Shown here in pieces: positions 43,909-54,800 of a stretch of DNA of 64,000 bases. Source of the DNA: Lentzea flava (lineage in GTDB: Bacteria > Actinomycetota > Actinomycetes > Mycobacteriales > Pseudonocardiaceae); NCBI RefSeq assembly GCF_014648475.1, contig NZ_BMRE01000009.1:124001-188000 (forward strand). The letters are read 5' to 3'. Under the pieces are notes generated by a model, which saw nothing but the letters and a program-made list of their open reading frames with translations, had not been told where the DNA came from and made no database searches. The translations under genes and the position numbers were made by a program. Positions within the stretch are counted from its first letter, which is position 1. Every line of letters begins with the position of its first letter.

Positions 43909-45642
43909 GGCCAGGGTCTTCTCCGTCGCCTCGTCCTTGCCGACCCGGTGCTTCCCGGGATGCAGCAACGAGAAGTGCGCCTCCTCGCGCATCCGCTCGA
44001 CCATGTGCGGGTAGTGCAGCTCGAACGCCGGGCGCTCCGACCGGATCCGCGGCAGCTCCTTGAAGTTGTGCCGCGGCGGGGGAGAGGTCGTGGCCCACTC
44101 CAGCGAGTTGCCGTAGCCCCACGGGTCGTCCTGCGGGGCCGGGTCGCCGTAGCGGTAGGAGTGGAAGACGTTGTACACGAACGGAAGCACGGACGCGCCG
44201 AGCAGGAACGAGCTGATCGTGGAGATCATGTTCAGCGTCGTGAAGCCGTCCGAGGCGAGGTAGTCGGCGTAGCGGCGCGGCATGCCCTCGTTGCCCAGCC
44301 AGTGCTGGACGAGGAACGTGCCGTGGAAGCCGATGAACGTCGTCCAGAAGTGCAGCTTGCCCAGCGGTTCGCTGAGCATCCGGCCCGTCATCTTCGGGAA
44401 CCAGAAGTAGATGCCCGCGTAGGTGGCGAACACGATCGTGCCGAACAGCACGTAGTGGAAGTGCGCCACCACGAAGTACGTGTCGGAGACGTGGAAGTCG
44501 ACGGCGGGCGCGGCGAGCAGGATCCCCGTCAGGCCGCCGAAGAGGAACGTCACGAGGAACCCGACGCTGAAGAGCATCGGCGTCTCGAACGAGAGCTGCC
44601 CCTTCCACATCGTGCCGATCCAGTTGAAGAACTTGATGCCGGTCGGCACCGCGATGAGGAACGTCATCAACGAGAAGAACGGCAGCAGCACGGCACCCGT
44701 GGCGTACATGTGGTGCGCCCACACGGCCACGGACAGCATCGCGATCGCCAGCGTCGCGAACACCAGGCCCTTGTAGCCGAACAGCGGTTTGCGGCTGAAC
44801 ACCGGGAAGATCTCGGTCACGATCCCGAAGAACGGCAACGCGACGATGTAGACCTCGGGGTGGCCGAAGAACCAGAACAGGTGCTGCCAGAGGATCACGC
44901 CACCGTTGGCGGGGTCGAACACGTGCGCCCCGAGGTGCCGGTCTGCGGCGAGCCCCATCAGCGCGGCGGTCAGGATCGGGAACGCCAGCAGGATCAGGAT
45001 GGACGTCACCAGGATGTTCCAGGTGAAGATCGGCATCCGGAACATCGTCATGCCCGGCGCCCGCAACGTGATCACCGTGGTGGTCATGTTGACCGCGCCG
45101 AGGATCGTGCCGAGACCGGACACAGCCAGGCCCATGATCCACATGTCCGCGCCGACACCCGGCGAGTGCACGGCGGACGACAGCGGCGTGTAGGCGAACC
45201 AGCCGAAGTCGGCCGCGCCACCCGGCGTCACGAAGCCGAGGACCACGATGATGCCGCCGAACAGGTACAGCCAGTACGAGAAGGCGTTCAGGCGCGGGAA
45301 CGCGACGTCCGGCGAGCCGATCTGCAACGGCAGGATGAAGTTCGCGAACCCGAACAGGATCGGCGTCGCGTACAGCAGCAGCATGATCGTGCCGTGCATG
45401 GTGAACAGCTGGTTGAACTGCTCGTTCGACAGGTACTGCAGTCCCGGCCGCGCCAGCTCGCCGCGCATCAGCAGCGCCATCACGCCGCCGATCATGAAGA
45501 ACGCGAACGACGTGGTCAGGTACATGATCCCGATCTGCTTGGGATCCGTGGTCTTGAACAGCGAGAGGAAGTACGAGCCCTTCGGGCGCACGCGAGCGGC
45601 CCCGGGGTGGGGTACTACGGGCGTTGGCTTGATAGTCGTCAT
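43879..45642 (-). CDS. ctaD: Cytochrome c oxidase subunit I (aa3 type)
   Basis: 587 residues with twelve helices. It contains low-spin haem a, and the haem a3-CuB site that reduces O2 to water and pumps protons. Ligand motifs: [11 protein letters not shown] (haem a His), [15 protein letters not shown] (CuB His and the cross-linked Tyr), AVWAHHMY (CuB His pair) and [11 protein letters not shown] (haem a and a3 His). GGAGGAGG precedes the ATG. In this window it stands apart from other oxidase subunits. Actinobacteria commonly carry ctaD alone, and more than one paralogue is frequent. Confidence 0.97.
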   Translation of the reverse strand: MTTIKPTPVVPHPGAARVRPKGSYFLSLFKTTDPKQIGIMYLTTSFAFFMIGGVMALLMRGELARPGLQYLSNEQFNQLFTMHGTIMLLLYATPILFGFANFILPLQIGSPDVAFPRLNAFSYWLYLFGGIIVVLGFVTPGGAADFGWFAYTPLSSAVHSPGVGADMWIMGLAVSGLGTILGAVNMTTTVITLRAPGMTMFRMPIFTWNILVTSILILLAFPILTAALMGLAADRHLGAHVFDPANGGVILWQHLFWFFGHPEVYIVALPFFGIVTEIFPVFSRKPLFGYKGLVFATLAIAMLSVAVWAHHMYATGAVLLPFFSLMTFLIAVPTGIKFFNWIGTMWKGQLSFETPMLFSVGFLVTFLFGGLTGILLAAPAVDFHVSDTYFVVAHFHYVLFGTIVFATYAGIYFWFPKMTGRMLSEPLGKLHFWTTFIGFHGTFLVQHWLGNEGMPRRYADYLASDGFTTLNMISTISSFLLGASVLPFVYNVFHSYRYGDPAPQDDPWGYGNSLEWATTSPPPRHNFKELPRIRSERPAFELHYPHMVERMREEAHFSLLHPGKHRVGKDEATEKTLASTHRETDTE

Positions 45643-45678
45643 CGCGCCTCCTCCGTGACCGGAACATCGTCCTCCCGG

Positions 45679-47004
45679 TCAGACTCCGGGGCAATCCATG
45701 ACGAGCGCCGCCGACGTCACCGGCACCACCGGAGCACCCGGCGAGATGCCGCTGACCTGCACGTAGTACGCGCCAGGGGGCAATCCGCCGAATTTGATCG
45801 TCATGGTCTCGGAGATCGCGGGGCTGCGCGATTCGACCTGTTTGCCGTTCTCGTCGACCAACGCCACCTTCAACGCGCGCGGCGTGGTGTCCTTCAGCTC
45901 GACGGTGACCTCCAGGTCCTCGTCGGCTAGCACCAGGTCGGGCACGCTGACCTGCGGTTCCGTCGCCGTCACATTGCGCGGGACGATCGTGGTCGAGGTC
46001 AGGAACGCCTCCACCATGTCCAGCACCGTGGAGTTGTCCTGCAACGACGTGTGCTGCTCGACGACGCGGTGCAGCGTGTTCGAGGACAACTGCAGGCCTC
46101 GGCGCGCGGCTCCGACCATCGGAACCGTCGCGTCGCCGTACAGCTCGTCGCCCTCGTACGTGCGGTAGCAGGTCACCTTGCCGTCGGCGATGCGGGCGGT
46201 CGTGGCGGTCGGCTGCTTGCCGCCGAGGATCGCGTAGGTCTGGTCGGCGAACGAGTCGGTCAACGCGCCGTGGAACGCCATCGCGTCCTCGACCATCTTC
46301 GTGTCCTGTTCGGGCAACGTCGTCTCGGTCGTCTTGACCAGGCCGTTCGGCGACTCGATGCACGCGTACTCGGGCAGCAGCTGGTGCAGCGACGGCATCG
46401 ACCTCGCGAACTCGGTCAGATCGATCGCGAGCGGCCCGAGCCCCTTGCGCACCCCGTTGACCAGCTGGTCCAGCGCCGCCGCCGCACCGCGGAACGGCGT
46501 GCCCATCGTGATCAGCTTGTCGGTGCGCTCGGCCATCCCGCACTGCTCGATGCACCACCGCGCGACGAGCCCGCCCATCGAGTGGCACACGAAACTGACC
46601 TTGGCGTTCGGCCCGATCCTGTCCAACGCCTCGTCGACGCGCTTGGCCAGCAACGCGCCGTTGTAGCGGTTGGACAGCCGCCAGTCGTAGGCGAAGAGCA
46701 GCAGGTTGCCCTTCTCGACGGTGTAGCCGAGCGAGTTCATCCTGCGGGTCACCCGGTCGTAGCCCTTCAACGGCGTCCAGATGCCGGGGATGACGTGCAG
46801 GTCCGACATCAACGCCACGGGCTCGATGCCGTCGCCGGGGTGCTCGTCGCCGATCCCGGCGGGGAGCTTGAGCCGTTGCAGGCTGCGGCCGAGGGTCAGC
46901 ACGGCCCTCAGCGCGGCCTTGCCGGACACCTCCCACACCATGCCGTCCCCGTCGCGCAGCGTGCTGCCGAGAATGCCGGGCAGGACGACGACCAGATCGC
47001 TCAT
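45679..47004 (-). CDS. Lecithin:cholesterol acyltransferase-like alpha/beta hydrolase
   Basis: 441 residues, no signal peptide. LCAT-type esterase/phospholipase: oxyanion segment VVLPGILGSTL (~5-15), PGIWTPLKGYDRVTRRM, nucleophile Ser142 in VCHSMGGLVARW, a catalytic Asp candidate in YGDATVPM and His in EQHTSLQ. Residues ~345-441 form an Ig-like beta domain (VSVPDLVLADEDLEVTVEL, GGLPPGAYYVQVSGI). The ATG directly follows the TAG of the caspase-STAND gene with no gap, so both are coupled. Absence of a signal peptide means it stays in the cytoplasm, where a lipase could damage the own membrane: the likely effector of the module (inference). Confidence 0.9.
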   Translation of the reverse strand: MSDLVVVLPGILGSTLRDGDGMVWEVSGKAALRAVLTLGRSLQRLKLPAGIGDEHPGDGIEPVALMSDLHVIPGIWTPLKGYDRVTRRMNSLGYTVEKGNLLLFAYDWRLSNRYNGALLAKRVDEALDRIGPNAKVSFVCHSMGGLVARWCIEQCGMAERTDKLITMGTPFRGAAAALDQLVNGVRKGLGPLAIDLTEFARSMPSLHQLLPEYACIESPNGLVKTTETTLPEQDTKMVEDAMAFHGALTDSFADQTYAILGGKQPTATTARIADGKVTCYRTYEGDELYGDATVPMVGAARRGLQLSSNTLHRVVEQHTSLQDNSTVLDMVEAFLTSTTIVPRNVTATEPQVSVPDLVLADEDLEVTVELKDTTPRALKVALVDENGKQVESRSPAISETMTIKFGGLPPGAYYVQVSGISPGAPVVPVTSAALVMDCPGV

Positions 47005-50000
47005 CTAGGACTCCGCTGGGTGAGGTTCTTCTGCGAGCTTGCGGATGAGGGTGAGCAGCGTGAGGTTCGCGGGCACCAGGTAGGTCAGCTCGTGGATCCA
47101 CGCGAGGCGCTGGCCGGCGGACGGCAACGCGAGCCGCGCGTCACCGGCCCTGGCCCGCGCGACCACCCGGTACAGCCCCGCGAGCGGGTGCGGCTCCAGC
47201 GCGGTCACGGCCTGGGAGAGCGCCTGGGGGGACGCGCTCGCCGCCAGGCCGCGCAGGATCTCGGTGGCGCGCTCCGGGCTCTCCAGCGCGTCCAGCACGA
47301 GGTCGAGCACGTCCGAATCGTCGTCGGCCAGCAGCAGCAACGCGTGCGCGGGCCGGTTGTCGCGGACGTTCTTCAGGACTTCCTTGTCCAGCAGCTCCTC
47401 CCGCCGCGTCGCCAGCAGTTCGCGGCGGCGGGCGGGCGTGGCGTCGACGAACTCGTCCGCGAGGCTCGCCAGCAGCCACGGCCGGTAGGCGAGCGGCACG
47501 CCCTGCTGCTGCGCTGCCGTGCGCCGCGACTGGATCGTCTGGGCCTCGATCAGGCTCGTCCCGTACAACGCCTCGGTGACCGCCACGTCGGCGTCGGTGG
47601 ACAGCAGCTCGGGGTGGTCGAGCAGGACCGCGCGCTCCTCGGCGTACGAGCGGGCGAACACCCACTTCCGCGCGGTCCGCAGCAGCGTCCGGTCCACCGT
47701 GAGCCAGTCCGGCGTGGTGTCCCACGGCCAGGGGCGGCCGGAGTCGTAGTGGCGGCGGGCGATGTCGTGCACGTCGTGGATCGCCTGCCGGGACTGCCCG
47801 ACGTGGGTGAGCGCCTGGCAGAGCCACTTCGCCGCCACCGGGTCACCAGCCGACGTCGCGGCCGCGCGCAGCATCAGCAGGGTCGCGAGGTGAGGGCCGG
47901 TGAAGTGCGCGGTCACCCGGTCCCAGGCCTCGTCCACGATCTCCGGCTGACCCAGGCCCGCGCAGATCGTGTCGAGCGTGAACAGCGCGGCCGCCAGCGT
48001 CGACAACCGGTGCTGGTGCTCCGGCAGCAGGCACACCTCGACCGTCCTCAGCCCGGTCACGAGCGCTTCCTGTGGCTTGCCCGCGTCCCGCTGCCGCCGC
48101 ATCAGGTTGTGCAGCGCCTGCCCGTGGATCCGCAGGCCGTCGGCGAGGTCCGCGGCCTGCCGTGCGGTCTCGAGCGCTTGCTCCCGGCTGTTGACCATGC
48201 TGTAGGCGACGCTCAGGCTCAGCGCGGCGTCCGCGAGCTGCGGGCGGAACGCGGCGTGCCGGCCGAGCGTGCCGCTGATCTCCGCGGCCTGCTGCGTCGT
48301 GCGACTGGCCTCGGCCAGCCTGCCCAGCGCCAGGTGGTCGCGGCTCAGCTCGACCAGCGCGCTGACCAGATGTGCGAGGAAGACGGGGTTCGTCTGCGCG
48401 AGGGCGAAGTACAGCTCGACCGCCTGCCTGGAGCGTTGCATCGCCTCGTAGCGGCGGCCGGTTTCGCTGCACCGGGCCGCGAGGCACGTCATGGCGCGCG
48501 CGAGCGGGGCGTCGGAGTCGACCGCGGCCACGGCCTCTCTCGCCGTCGACAACGCCTCGTGCCTGCGGCCCAGCATGGCGTAGACGTCGCTCAGGTCCAC
48601 CAACGCGCCACTGAGGTGCGCCGCGTACGTCGGGTTGTCGCCGCCGTGCGTCGTCGTCTTCGCGATGCGTTGCGCGAGTCGTTTGTGCGTAAGGGTTTCC
48701 GCTGTCGTCGGAGTCGACGCGACCAGCTCCCGATACCGCACCACGGCTTCCTCGGCGGGCGCGACGGCCTGCTGGAGCCGCCCCGCCTCGCGGAACCGCT
48801 GGCCGAGCCGGTTGAGTACGAAAGCCAGGTCCGCCAGGTACATCCGGGTGGTCGGCACGAGCGTGCGGAAGTGCTCGGCGGCCTCCTCCAACGGCGGGAT
48901 GGCCTCATCGCCACGACCCCAGTGCGTGAGCTCGTTGGCCGCCGTGGTCGCCGCGAGAGCGATGTCCGGCAACAACATCTCGTTGAGCATCGCCAGCTCG
49001 CGCAGGCCGTCCAACGCCTCGGTGCCCGCGTGCCCGCAGTGCCGCCACGCGTACTTCCACAGGTAGCCCGGCACGTCCGGCGGCACACCGGCGTCCATCC
49101 GCTGCCGGTACAGCTCGATCAGCGCGCACGCCACCTTCTCCGCGTCCGGCGCGAACACCGCGTCCCTGCTCGGCGCGAACGGCGGCCGCAGGTGGTCGGC
49201 GAACGTCTGGTGCGTCAGCTTGAAGACTGCGGTGCCCTCCTCGCCGTCCTGCACGACGTGGCGGCCGAGTTCGGTGAGCACGGCCGTGATGTCGTCGCGG
49301 TCGAACTTCGTCCCGGACAACGCCTCCGCGACCGCGATCCACTCGGCCTCGGGAAAACCCGCGCCGTAGCTCCACGTCAGCGCCGTCAGCAGCGCACGTG
49401 CGGACGGCACCTTCGCGAGCTCACGGTCGAAAGCCGCGTCCAGCGAGAGCTTGAGGTCGGCGCCACCGTCGGCCAGCACCTGGTCGGTGATCATCCACGC
49501 GGTCAGGAACGGCAGGTTCGCCAGCTCGTCCACAGTGGACTGCGGCGCGTCGGGACCGAGCCGCGCCAGCACGTACTCGCGGACGTCGTTCTCGTTGTCT
49601 GCCTGGTCGAGGTCGAGCGTCTCCACCGGCGCCAGCTCGGTGAGCAACGGCGCGCCACCGGCGACGCGGTGCGCCTGCCGGGTCGAGACGATCACGACGG
49701 CGTAGTTCGCGAGCTTGGTCAGCAGCGAGGTCGCGATTGAGAACGACTCGCCGCGCGCCTCGTCCAGGCCGTCGATCACCAGCACCGGCGGCGTGGCGAG
49801 CGTGCTGACCACGCCGACCAGCTCGGCGGCGCCCCGGCGCGGCCCCTCCGGCTCCGGGATCAGTCCCGCGCCCACCAGCTGGCGGCTGAGCAGGTCGGCG
49901 ACGCGGTCGGCGTCCATCGCGCGGGCGTGCACGGCGGCGTCGACCGAGTCGGGGCCGGGGTCGGCGTGCCGGAACGGCGGTCCCGTGGTCAGCAGCAGGT

Positions 50001-50919
50001 CGCGTTCGGCCGAGTTGGACAGGCTCACGACACGGCCGACGACGGCGGACTTGCCGGTGCCCGGCGACCCGGTGACCACCCGCAGCCCGGCGACCCCGGA
50101 CTTCACCCAGCTCACGACCTTGTCGACCTGGGCGGTTCGGCCGGTGAACCACGACCGGTTGTCCGCCGAGTCACCGCCTCTCGCCGCGAGCAGGAGGTGC
50201 TTCACGACCGTGTTCGCGGCGTAGACCGGGTTGGGCAGCATCGGCTGAGCGGACCCGTACTGCATGAAGCGCGGCCGTTGGATGTCGCTGTCCCACGCGT
50301 TCAGCAGCGCCATGCCGACGGCGCCACCGTCGACCAACGCGATGCGATCGCTCCACCGCCGTGCGTCCTCATCGGCCGTGGGGCCGGTCCGCAGCAGCTT
50401 GCGCAGCTTCCCGCCGAACAAGCCGTCACGGGCCGTTTCGATGCTCGAACACGACACCAGCACGCCTGCCCAGTGCACCTGGCCCGCGAGCAGCTCGTCC
50501 TGCACGGCGGCGACCGTGCGGACGGCCTCGTCGAGCTGGGCGCCCGAGTAGCAGGCGTCGATGATGATGAGCACCTGGTGCGCTCCCGACGCGGCACACC
50601 ACAGCGCGAACTCGTGCAGCATGATGCCGTCGACGACGCCGTCGTTGTCCCTGGCCAGGAGCCTGAGGTTGTTCGCGACGGGGATGGCGTGCCCGCTCCA
50701 CAACGCCACCAGCGCGCCACCGTCCTGCGGCTTCTGGCGCAGCGCCTTCATGTGCGCGCGGACGTCGGCCTCGGTCGGGTCGGCCAGCGGTTCGCCCTCG
50801 TACCCCTTGAGCAGCGCGCGCAGCTCCCGCACGTCGCTCACGGCGTGCTGCAGCGGCTGCACCAGCTCGTAGGAGCCGACGCCGATGCCGACGAACCTGC
50901 CTCTGACCCTCTCCCGCAT
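47005..50919 (-). CDS. Caspase-like protease / STAND NTPase / TPR protein
   Basis: 1304 residues. Peptidase C14 caspase domain (~1-230): FVGIGVGSYE, catalytic His77 in ALWSGHAI and Cys123 in IIIDACYSGAQ. STAND/NACHT-like NTPase (~255-560): FTGRTAQVDKVVSWV, Walker A GSPGTGKS (284-291), Walker B VLVIDGLDE (379-387), then FKLTHQTFADHLRP, typical of the winged-helix region. TPR-like helical repeats ~650-1000 (LADLAFVLNRLGQRFREAGR, ALVDLSDVYAMLGRRHEALS). A C-terminal helical part ends it. GAGG precedes the ATG. The likely logic is that TPR sensing triggers NTPase oligomerisation and caspase activation, as in apoptosome-like and bacterial conflict systems. Its ligand is unknown. Confidence 0.93.
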   Translation of the reverse strand: MRERVRGRFVGIGVGSYELVQPLQHAVSDVRELRALLKGYEGEPLADPTEADVRAHMKALRQKPQDGGALVALWSGHAIPVANNLRLLARDNDGVVDGIMLHEFALWCAASGAHQVLIIIDACYSGAQLDEAVRTVAAVQDELLAGQVHWAGVLVSCSSIETARDGLFGGKLRKLLRTGPTADEDARRWSDRIALVDGGAVGMALLNAWDSDIQRPRFMQYGSAQPMLPNPVYAANTVVKHLLLAARGGDSADNRSWFTGRTAQVDKVVSWVKSGVAGLRVVTGSPGTGKSAVVGRVVSLSNSAERDLLLTTGPPFRHADPGPDSVDAAVHARAMDADRVADLLSRQLVGAGLIPEPEGPRRGAAELVGVVSTLATPPVLVIDGLDEARGESFSIATSLLTKLANYAVVIVSTRQAHRVAGGAPLLTELAPVETLDLDQADNENDVREYVLARLGPDAPQSTVDELANLPFLTAWMITDQVLADGGADLKLSLDAAFDRELAKVPSARALLTALTWSYGAGFPEAEWIAVAEALSGTKFDRDDITAVLTELGRHVVQDGEEGTAVFKLTHQTFADHLRPPFAPSRDAVFAPDAEKVACALIELYRQRMDAGVPPDVPGYLWKYAWRHCGHAGTEALDGLRELAMLNEMLLPDIALAATTAANELTHWGRGDEAIPPLEEAAEHFRTLVPTTRMYLADLAFVLNRLGQRFREAGRLQQAVAPAEEAVVRYRELVASTPTTAETLTHKRLAQRIAKTTTHGGDNPTYAAHLSGALVDLSDVYAMLGRRHEALSTAREAVAAVDSDAPLARAMTCLAARCSETGRRYEAMQRSRQAVELYFALAQTNPVFLAHLVSALVELSRDHLALGRLAEASRTTQQAAEISGTLGRHAAFRPQLADAALSLSVAYSMVNSREQALETARQAADLADGLRIHGQALHNLMRRQRDAGKPQEALVTGLRTVEVCLLPEHQHRLSTLAAALFTLDTICAGLGQPEIVDEAWDRVTAHFTGPHLATLLMLRAAATSAGDPVAAKWLCQALTHVGQSRQAIHDVHDIARRHYDSGRPWPWDTTPDWLTVDRTLLRTARKWVFARSYAEERAVLLDHPELLSTDADVAVTEALYGTSLIEAQTIQSRRTAAQQQGVPLAYRPWLLASLADEFVDATPARRRELLATRREELLDKEVLKNVRDNRPAHALLLLADDDSDVLDLVLDALESPERATEILRGLAASASPQALSQAVTALEPHPLAGLYRVVARARAGDARLALPSAGQRLAWIHELTYLVPANLTLLTLIRKLAEEPHPAES

Positions 50920-50977
50920 GCCTCACAACCCCCTGTCCGGACGTCGCTACCGGGCCGGAGGCGTTACTCGGGTTAAC

Positions 50978-51760
50978 TCAGTCGGACGAATCACCCTTCG
51001 GTAATTCGACGTTGCTGTTCTTCTCCAGGAACCTCAGGAGCTCCACCGGGAAAGGCAGCACCAGCGTCGAGTTCTTCTCCGCCGCCACCTCGACGATGGT
51101 CTGCAGGAGTCGCAGCTGCAGCGCCGCGGGCGTCTGTTCCATCGTCCCCGCCGCCTCGGAGAGCTTCTTGGACGCCTGCAGCTCGCCGTCCGCGGTGATG
51201 ATGCGGGCGCGGCGTTCGCGTTCGGCCTCCGCCTGCCGGGACATCGAGCGCTTCATGCTCTCCGGCAGCGCCACGTCCTTGATCTCGACCCGGTCGATGT
51301 CGATGCCCCACTCCAGCGCGGGGGTGTCGATCATCAGCTCCAGGCCCTGGTTGAGGCGCTCGCGGTTGGACAGCAGGTCGTCCAGCTCGCTCTTGCCGAT
51401 GATCGACCGCAGCGACGTCTGGGCCACCTGCAACATCGCGAACCGGTAGTCCTCGACGTTGATGACGGCCTTCGCCGGGTCCTGCACCTTGAAGTACACG
51501 ACGGCGTCCACGCGCACGGTGACGTTGTCACGCGTGATGCCGTCCTGCGCCGGCACGGGCAGGGTGACGATCTGCATGCTGACCTTCCGCAGCGTGTCCA
51601 CGCCCGGAATGATCATCGTCAGCCCCGGCCCGCGCACGGCCTGCTGGAGCTTGCCGAACCGGAACACGAGTCCCTGTTCGAACTGCTTGATGACTCTGGC
51701 GCTCATGGCGAGGCCGAAGCCCCCGAGCGCGACCAGTCCGCCGAGGATTTCCACGACCAT
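50978..51760 (-). CDS. SPFH/Band 7 membrane protein, stomatin (slipin) type
   Basis: 260 residues. An N-terminal hydrophobic hairpin (VVEILGGLVALGGFGLAMSA) is followed by the SPFH domain: IKQFEQGLVFRFGKLQ, GPGLTMIIPGVDTL, VPAQDGITRDNVTVRVDAVVYFKVQDP, in pieces, and QTSLRSIIGKSELDDLL. A coiled coil follows (SRQAEAERERRARIITADGE). It scaffolds membrane microdomains or controls proteases (as QmcA or stomatins do). It lies 58 bp upstream of the caspase-STAND gene on the same strand, with a -10-like TACCGT before it, so it is the probable first gene of that operon. Confidence 0.93.
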   Translation of the reverse strand: MVVEILGGLVALGGFGLAMSARVIKQFEQGLVFRFGKLQQAVRGPGLTMIIPGVDTLRKVSMQIVTLPVPAQDGITRDNVTVRVDAVVYFKVQDPAKAVINVEDYRFAMLQVAQTSLRSIIGKSELDDLLSNRERLNQGLELMIDTPALEWGIDIDRVEIKDVALPESMKRSMSRQAEAERERRARIITADGELQASKKLSEAAGTMEQTPAALQLRLLQTIVEVAAEKNSTLVLPFPVELLRFLEKNSNVELPKGDSSD

Positions 51761-51796
51761 GAGACCCGCCTTTCATCGGCGAATTCCCTTGATCTC

Positions 51797-51802
51797 ACGG
51801 TA
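51797..51802 (-). promoter_or_regulatory. -10-like TACCGT upstream of the SPFH operon
   Basis: TACCGT on the minus strand sits in the 46-bp gap after the GH2 gene, about 36 nt before the SPFH ATG. AAAGGCGGG follows as a weak ribosome-binding site. The -35 is poor. Confidence 0.35.
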
Positions 51803-51806
51803 CCTC

Positions 51807-54800
51807 TCATCGGCAGCTCAGCACCGGGTTCGCCCAGTCCGCGTGGTCGTGGGCGTTGCCGTCACCTCCGTCCGCGACGCGGAAGGTCAGCACCGTCGCC
51901 CCGCTCGTGTCGACCGTGATCGGGAGCGCCGCGCTCTGCCCGGTCAGCGTGGGGCTCAGGTAGGCCCGCTGCCCGTCCTTCAGGACTTCGAACGCGACGC
52001 TGCCGCTGCCGTCCGTCTCGTCGTCGACGCCGATGGTGGCGGTCAGCGTCGTGCACTTCCCGCCCGTGTAGACCGTGAACTCCGACTCCGCGTGCGCGCC
52101 GACGCCCTTGTCGAACCTCGCTCCCCGGATGCTGATCGGGTTGCCGTCGCCGCCGGAGTTCTCGCCGTTGCTGCGATCGCGTTCGAGCGGGCCCCAGCCG
52201 TTGCGCTCGCCGAGGAACTCCAGCGCCGACACCGGTGCCTCGCCCTGCGGAGGACGCGGCGTGGCGGTGAAGTCCTTCGTCACCGTCGTGGTCGCCTTGC
52301 CCGCGGTGACCTCGACGAACACCGGCCTGCTGCCGGTCTCGCCGCCGTCCCGCCTGATCGTCACCCTGGCGGAGCCGCCGGTGAGGTCGACGGAGGCGGG
52401 GGAGACCGACCAGTTCTCGGGTGCGGACAGGGTGGCCCTCGTGGTGGCGGGACACGGCTCGGTCACGACGAGCTCGGCCTCGACCTGCTCGCCGGGTTCC
52501 AGTGCGGTGTCAGCGGCCTTCAGCTCGACGGCGGGCGCGCAGTCCACCCGGTCGCCGAGCTTGCCCGTGGCCGCTTCCTGCGGGGTGAGGGGGCGCAGCA
52601 GCACGGAGTAGGCGTACTCGTTGTCGGCTTCCACCTGGTACTGCGGCAGCGGTTCGTGGAACGTCTCGCTGACACCCGTGACGCGATGAGCCGCGTGCAG
52701 GGTGGTCCAGCCGTCGTTCTTCTTGAGCGCGAACGGGTACGGCGCCCGGTCGAGGTCGTCGTAGCGCGACACCCGGACGTCCAGGTCGCCCGCCACGAGC
52801 AGGCCCGCGTGGCCGTCGGAGAGCGTCGCCCAGCGCGTGTCGGCGTGGTTGCCGAAGTCCTGCGGCTTGTAGTAGTCGTTGAACTCCTTGTCCACAGTGG
52901 ACTGGTAGACGCCGATCGGGTTGCCGGACTTGCGGTCGTCGTAGTTCTCGCCGGGACCTCGGCCGTACCAGGTGAACCTGGTGTACCTGTCGGGAACCTT
53001 GAGTGTGAAACCGATGCCCGGCAGGTACGCGAGGTCGCGCATCCCGTCCTTCGCCGCGACCCGGTGGCCGACGTGGATCTCGCCGTCGCCGGTGATCCGG
53101 TAGGTGAAGGTCTGGCCGAACGACGCGTTCTGCACGGCCTGTGCGGTGGATTTCGCCGTGATGACGGTGTCCTGGCCGTTCTGCGTGACGGTGACGCTCG
53201 ACGGCGTGGTCCGGAGCCGGTCGAGGCCGTTGCGGTACCAGGAGCCGTCCTCGCTCATGAACTCGTTGGACAGCGGCGCGCGCCAGGCGTCCAGCTCCGG
53301 ACCGGTCTTCAGCAGTTCGGTGCCGCGCACGCGCATCGACGTGAGGGTGCCGGACCTCTTGCTGACGACGTACCGGAAGTCCTTGCCGGACACCACGATC
53401 TCGTTGTCGTCCTGGGCGGTCGTGAGCTTGCCGGGGGCGCTCGGGGTGTGCAGGCCGGCGATCTGCCTGCCGCCCACCGGGAACCCTGCGATGCCGACGT
53501 CGTTGCCCCGCCGGTCGGTCGCGCGGACGGTCAGCCATCGTTCGGTGCGGGCGCGGAAGTCGGGCAACGTGATCGTGCCCGGCTGGAGCGCGCCGCGGTG
53601 CTGGGCGATCGTGCGTCCGTTGTCCTGGACCTGCCAGCGCAGTTCGAGGTCGTCGGTGCCGGTGAACTGGCGTTCGCTGACGATCGTGAGCTTGTTGTCC
53701 TGCAAGGAGAAGCGGATCGGGGAGTGGACGGCCATCAGCTCGGCGGTCTCCGGCTGCGGCCTGCGGTCGGCCCACACCACGCCGTCGACGCCACCGGTGC
53801 CCGCGCCGTAGGACTCCTTGCGGCCCTTGTCCTCCAGCTTCTCGAAGTCGAGCGCCAGGACGGCCGTCTTCTTCGGATCCCCGGCGAGCTCGGCGTCGGT
53901 CAGGGCGCGGTGGTAGATCCGGACCTGGTCGATCGTGCCGTGCGCCATGCGGGTCTGGACGTTCTCCTGCATGGTCTCGGCGTTGCGGCCGATGTTGACC
54001 GGCCAGTGCGACCAGTCGATCGTGCCGGTATAGGGCGTGGTGGCGACCTCCGTGCCGTCGATCAGCAGCCGGAGCTTCGTGCCGTCGAACGTGCCCGTGA
54101 GGCGGTGCCAGTTGCCGTAGAAGTCGGCGGGGACCTGCGCCTCGACCGTGCGCCAGGTGCCGCTGTGGATGAAGAACTGCAGCGTCGTGCGGTTGGCCAT
54201 CTTCAGCGCGTACTGGTGGTCGCCCTTGGAGATCACCGTGAAGTCACCGGTCCACTCGGCGGGCTTGACCTGCGCGTCGAGCGTCAGCCCGGTGCTCACC
54301 TCGTCGAGCTTGCGGTCGCGATAGACCTCCACGAAGTCGTCGAGTCCGCTGAGCTGCACCGCTTTGCCGTGCGGACCGTCCACGTGCGACGGTTTGCCGG
54401 ACAGCCACGTCAGGATCCCGTTGGCGTCATCGGGCGTGGTGTACAGCGGCAGCGCGATGTTCTGCTCGGCCCAGTCCCAGATGAAGCCGCCCTGCACCTG
54501 CGGGTGGGCGCGCACGACGTCCCAGAACTCCTTGAAGTTGCCGAGACTGTTGCCCATCGCGTGCGCGTACTCGCCCATGATGATCGGCTTCGTCGTGGTC
54601 TTCGCCTTGGCCTCCAGGCCGGCGGGCGACGGGTAGCGCGGCCCGGAGACGTCCGCGAACGGCGCGTCACCGTCGGGGGAGTTGGGCTGGTGGTACAGCG
54701 GGCGGGAGTCGTTCTTCTTCGCGTACTCGGCCATCGTGTAGTGCGCCTTGCCGAGGCCCGCCTCGTTGCCGGTGTCCCACATGATCACGCTCGGGTGGTT

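Noticed and set aside
46051-49740. A 1229-codon open frame on the plus strand opposite the caspase-STAND gene
   Set aside because: It is Arg/Gln/Val-rich without any recognisable motif and lies antisense to a gene with clear caspase and NTPase motifs. Long antisense frames are a by-product of third-position GC richness.
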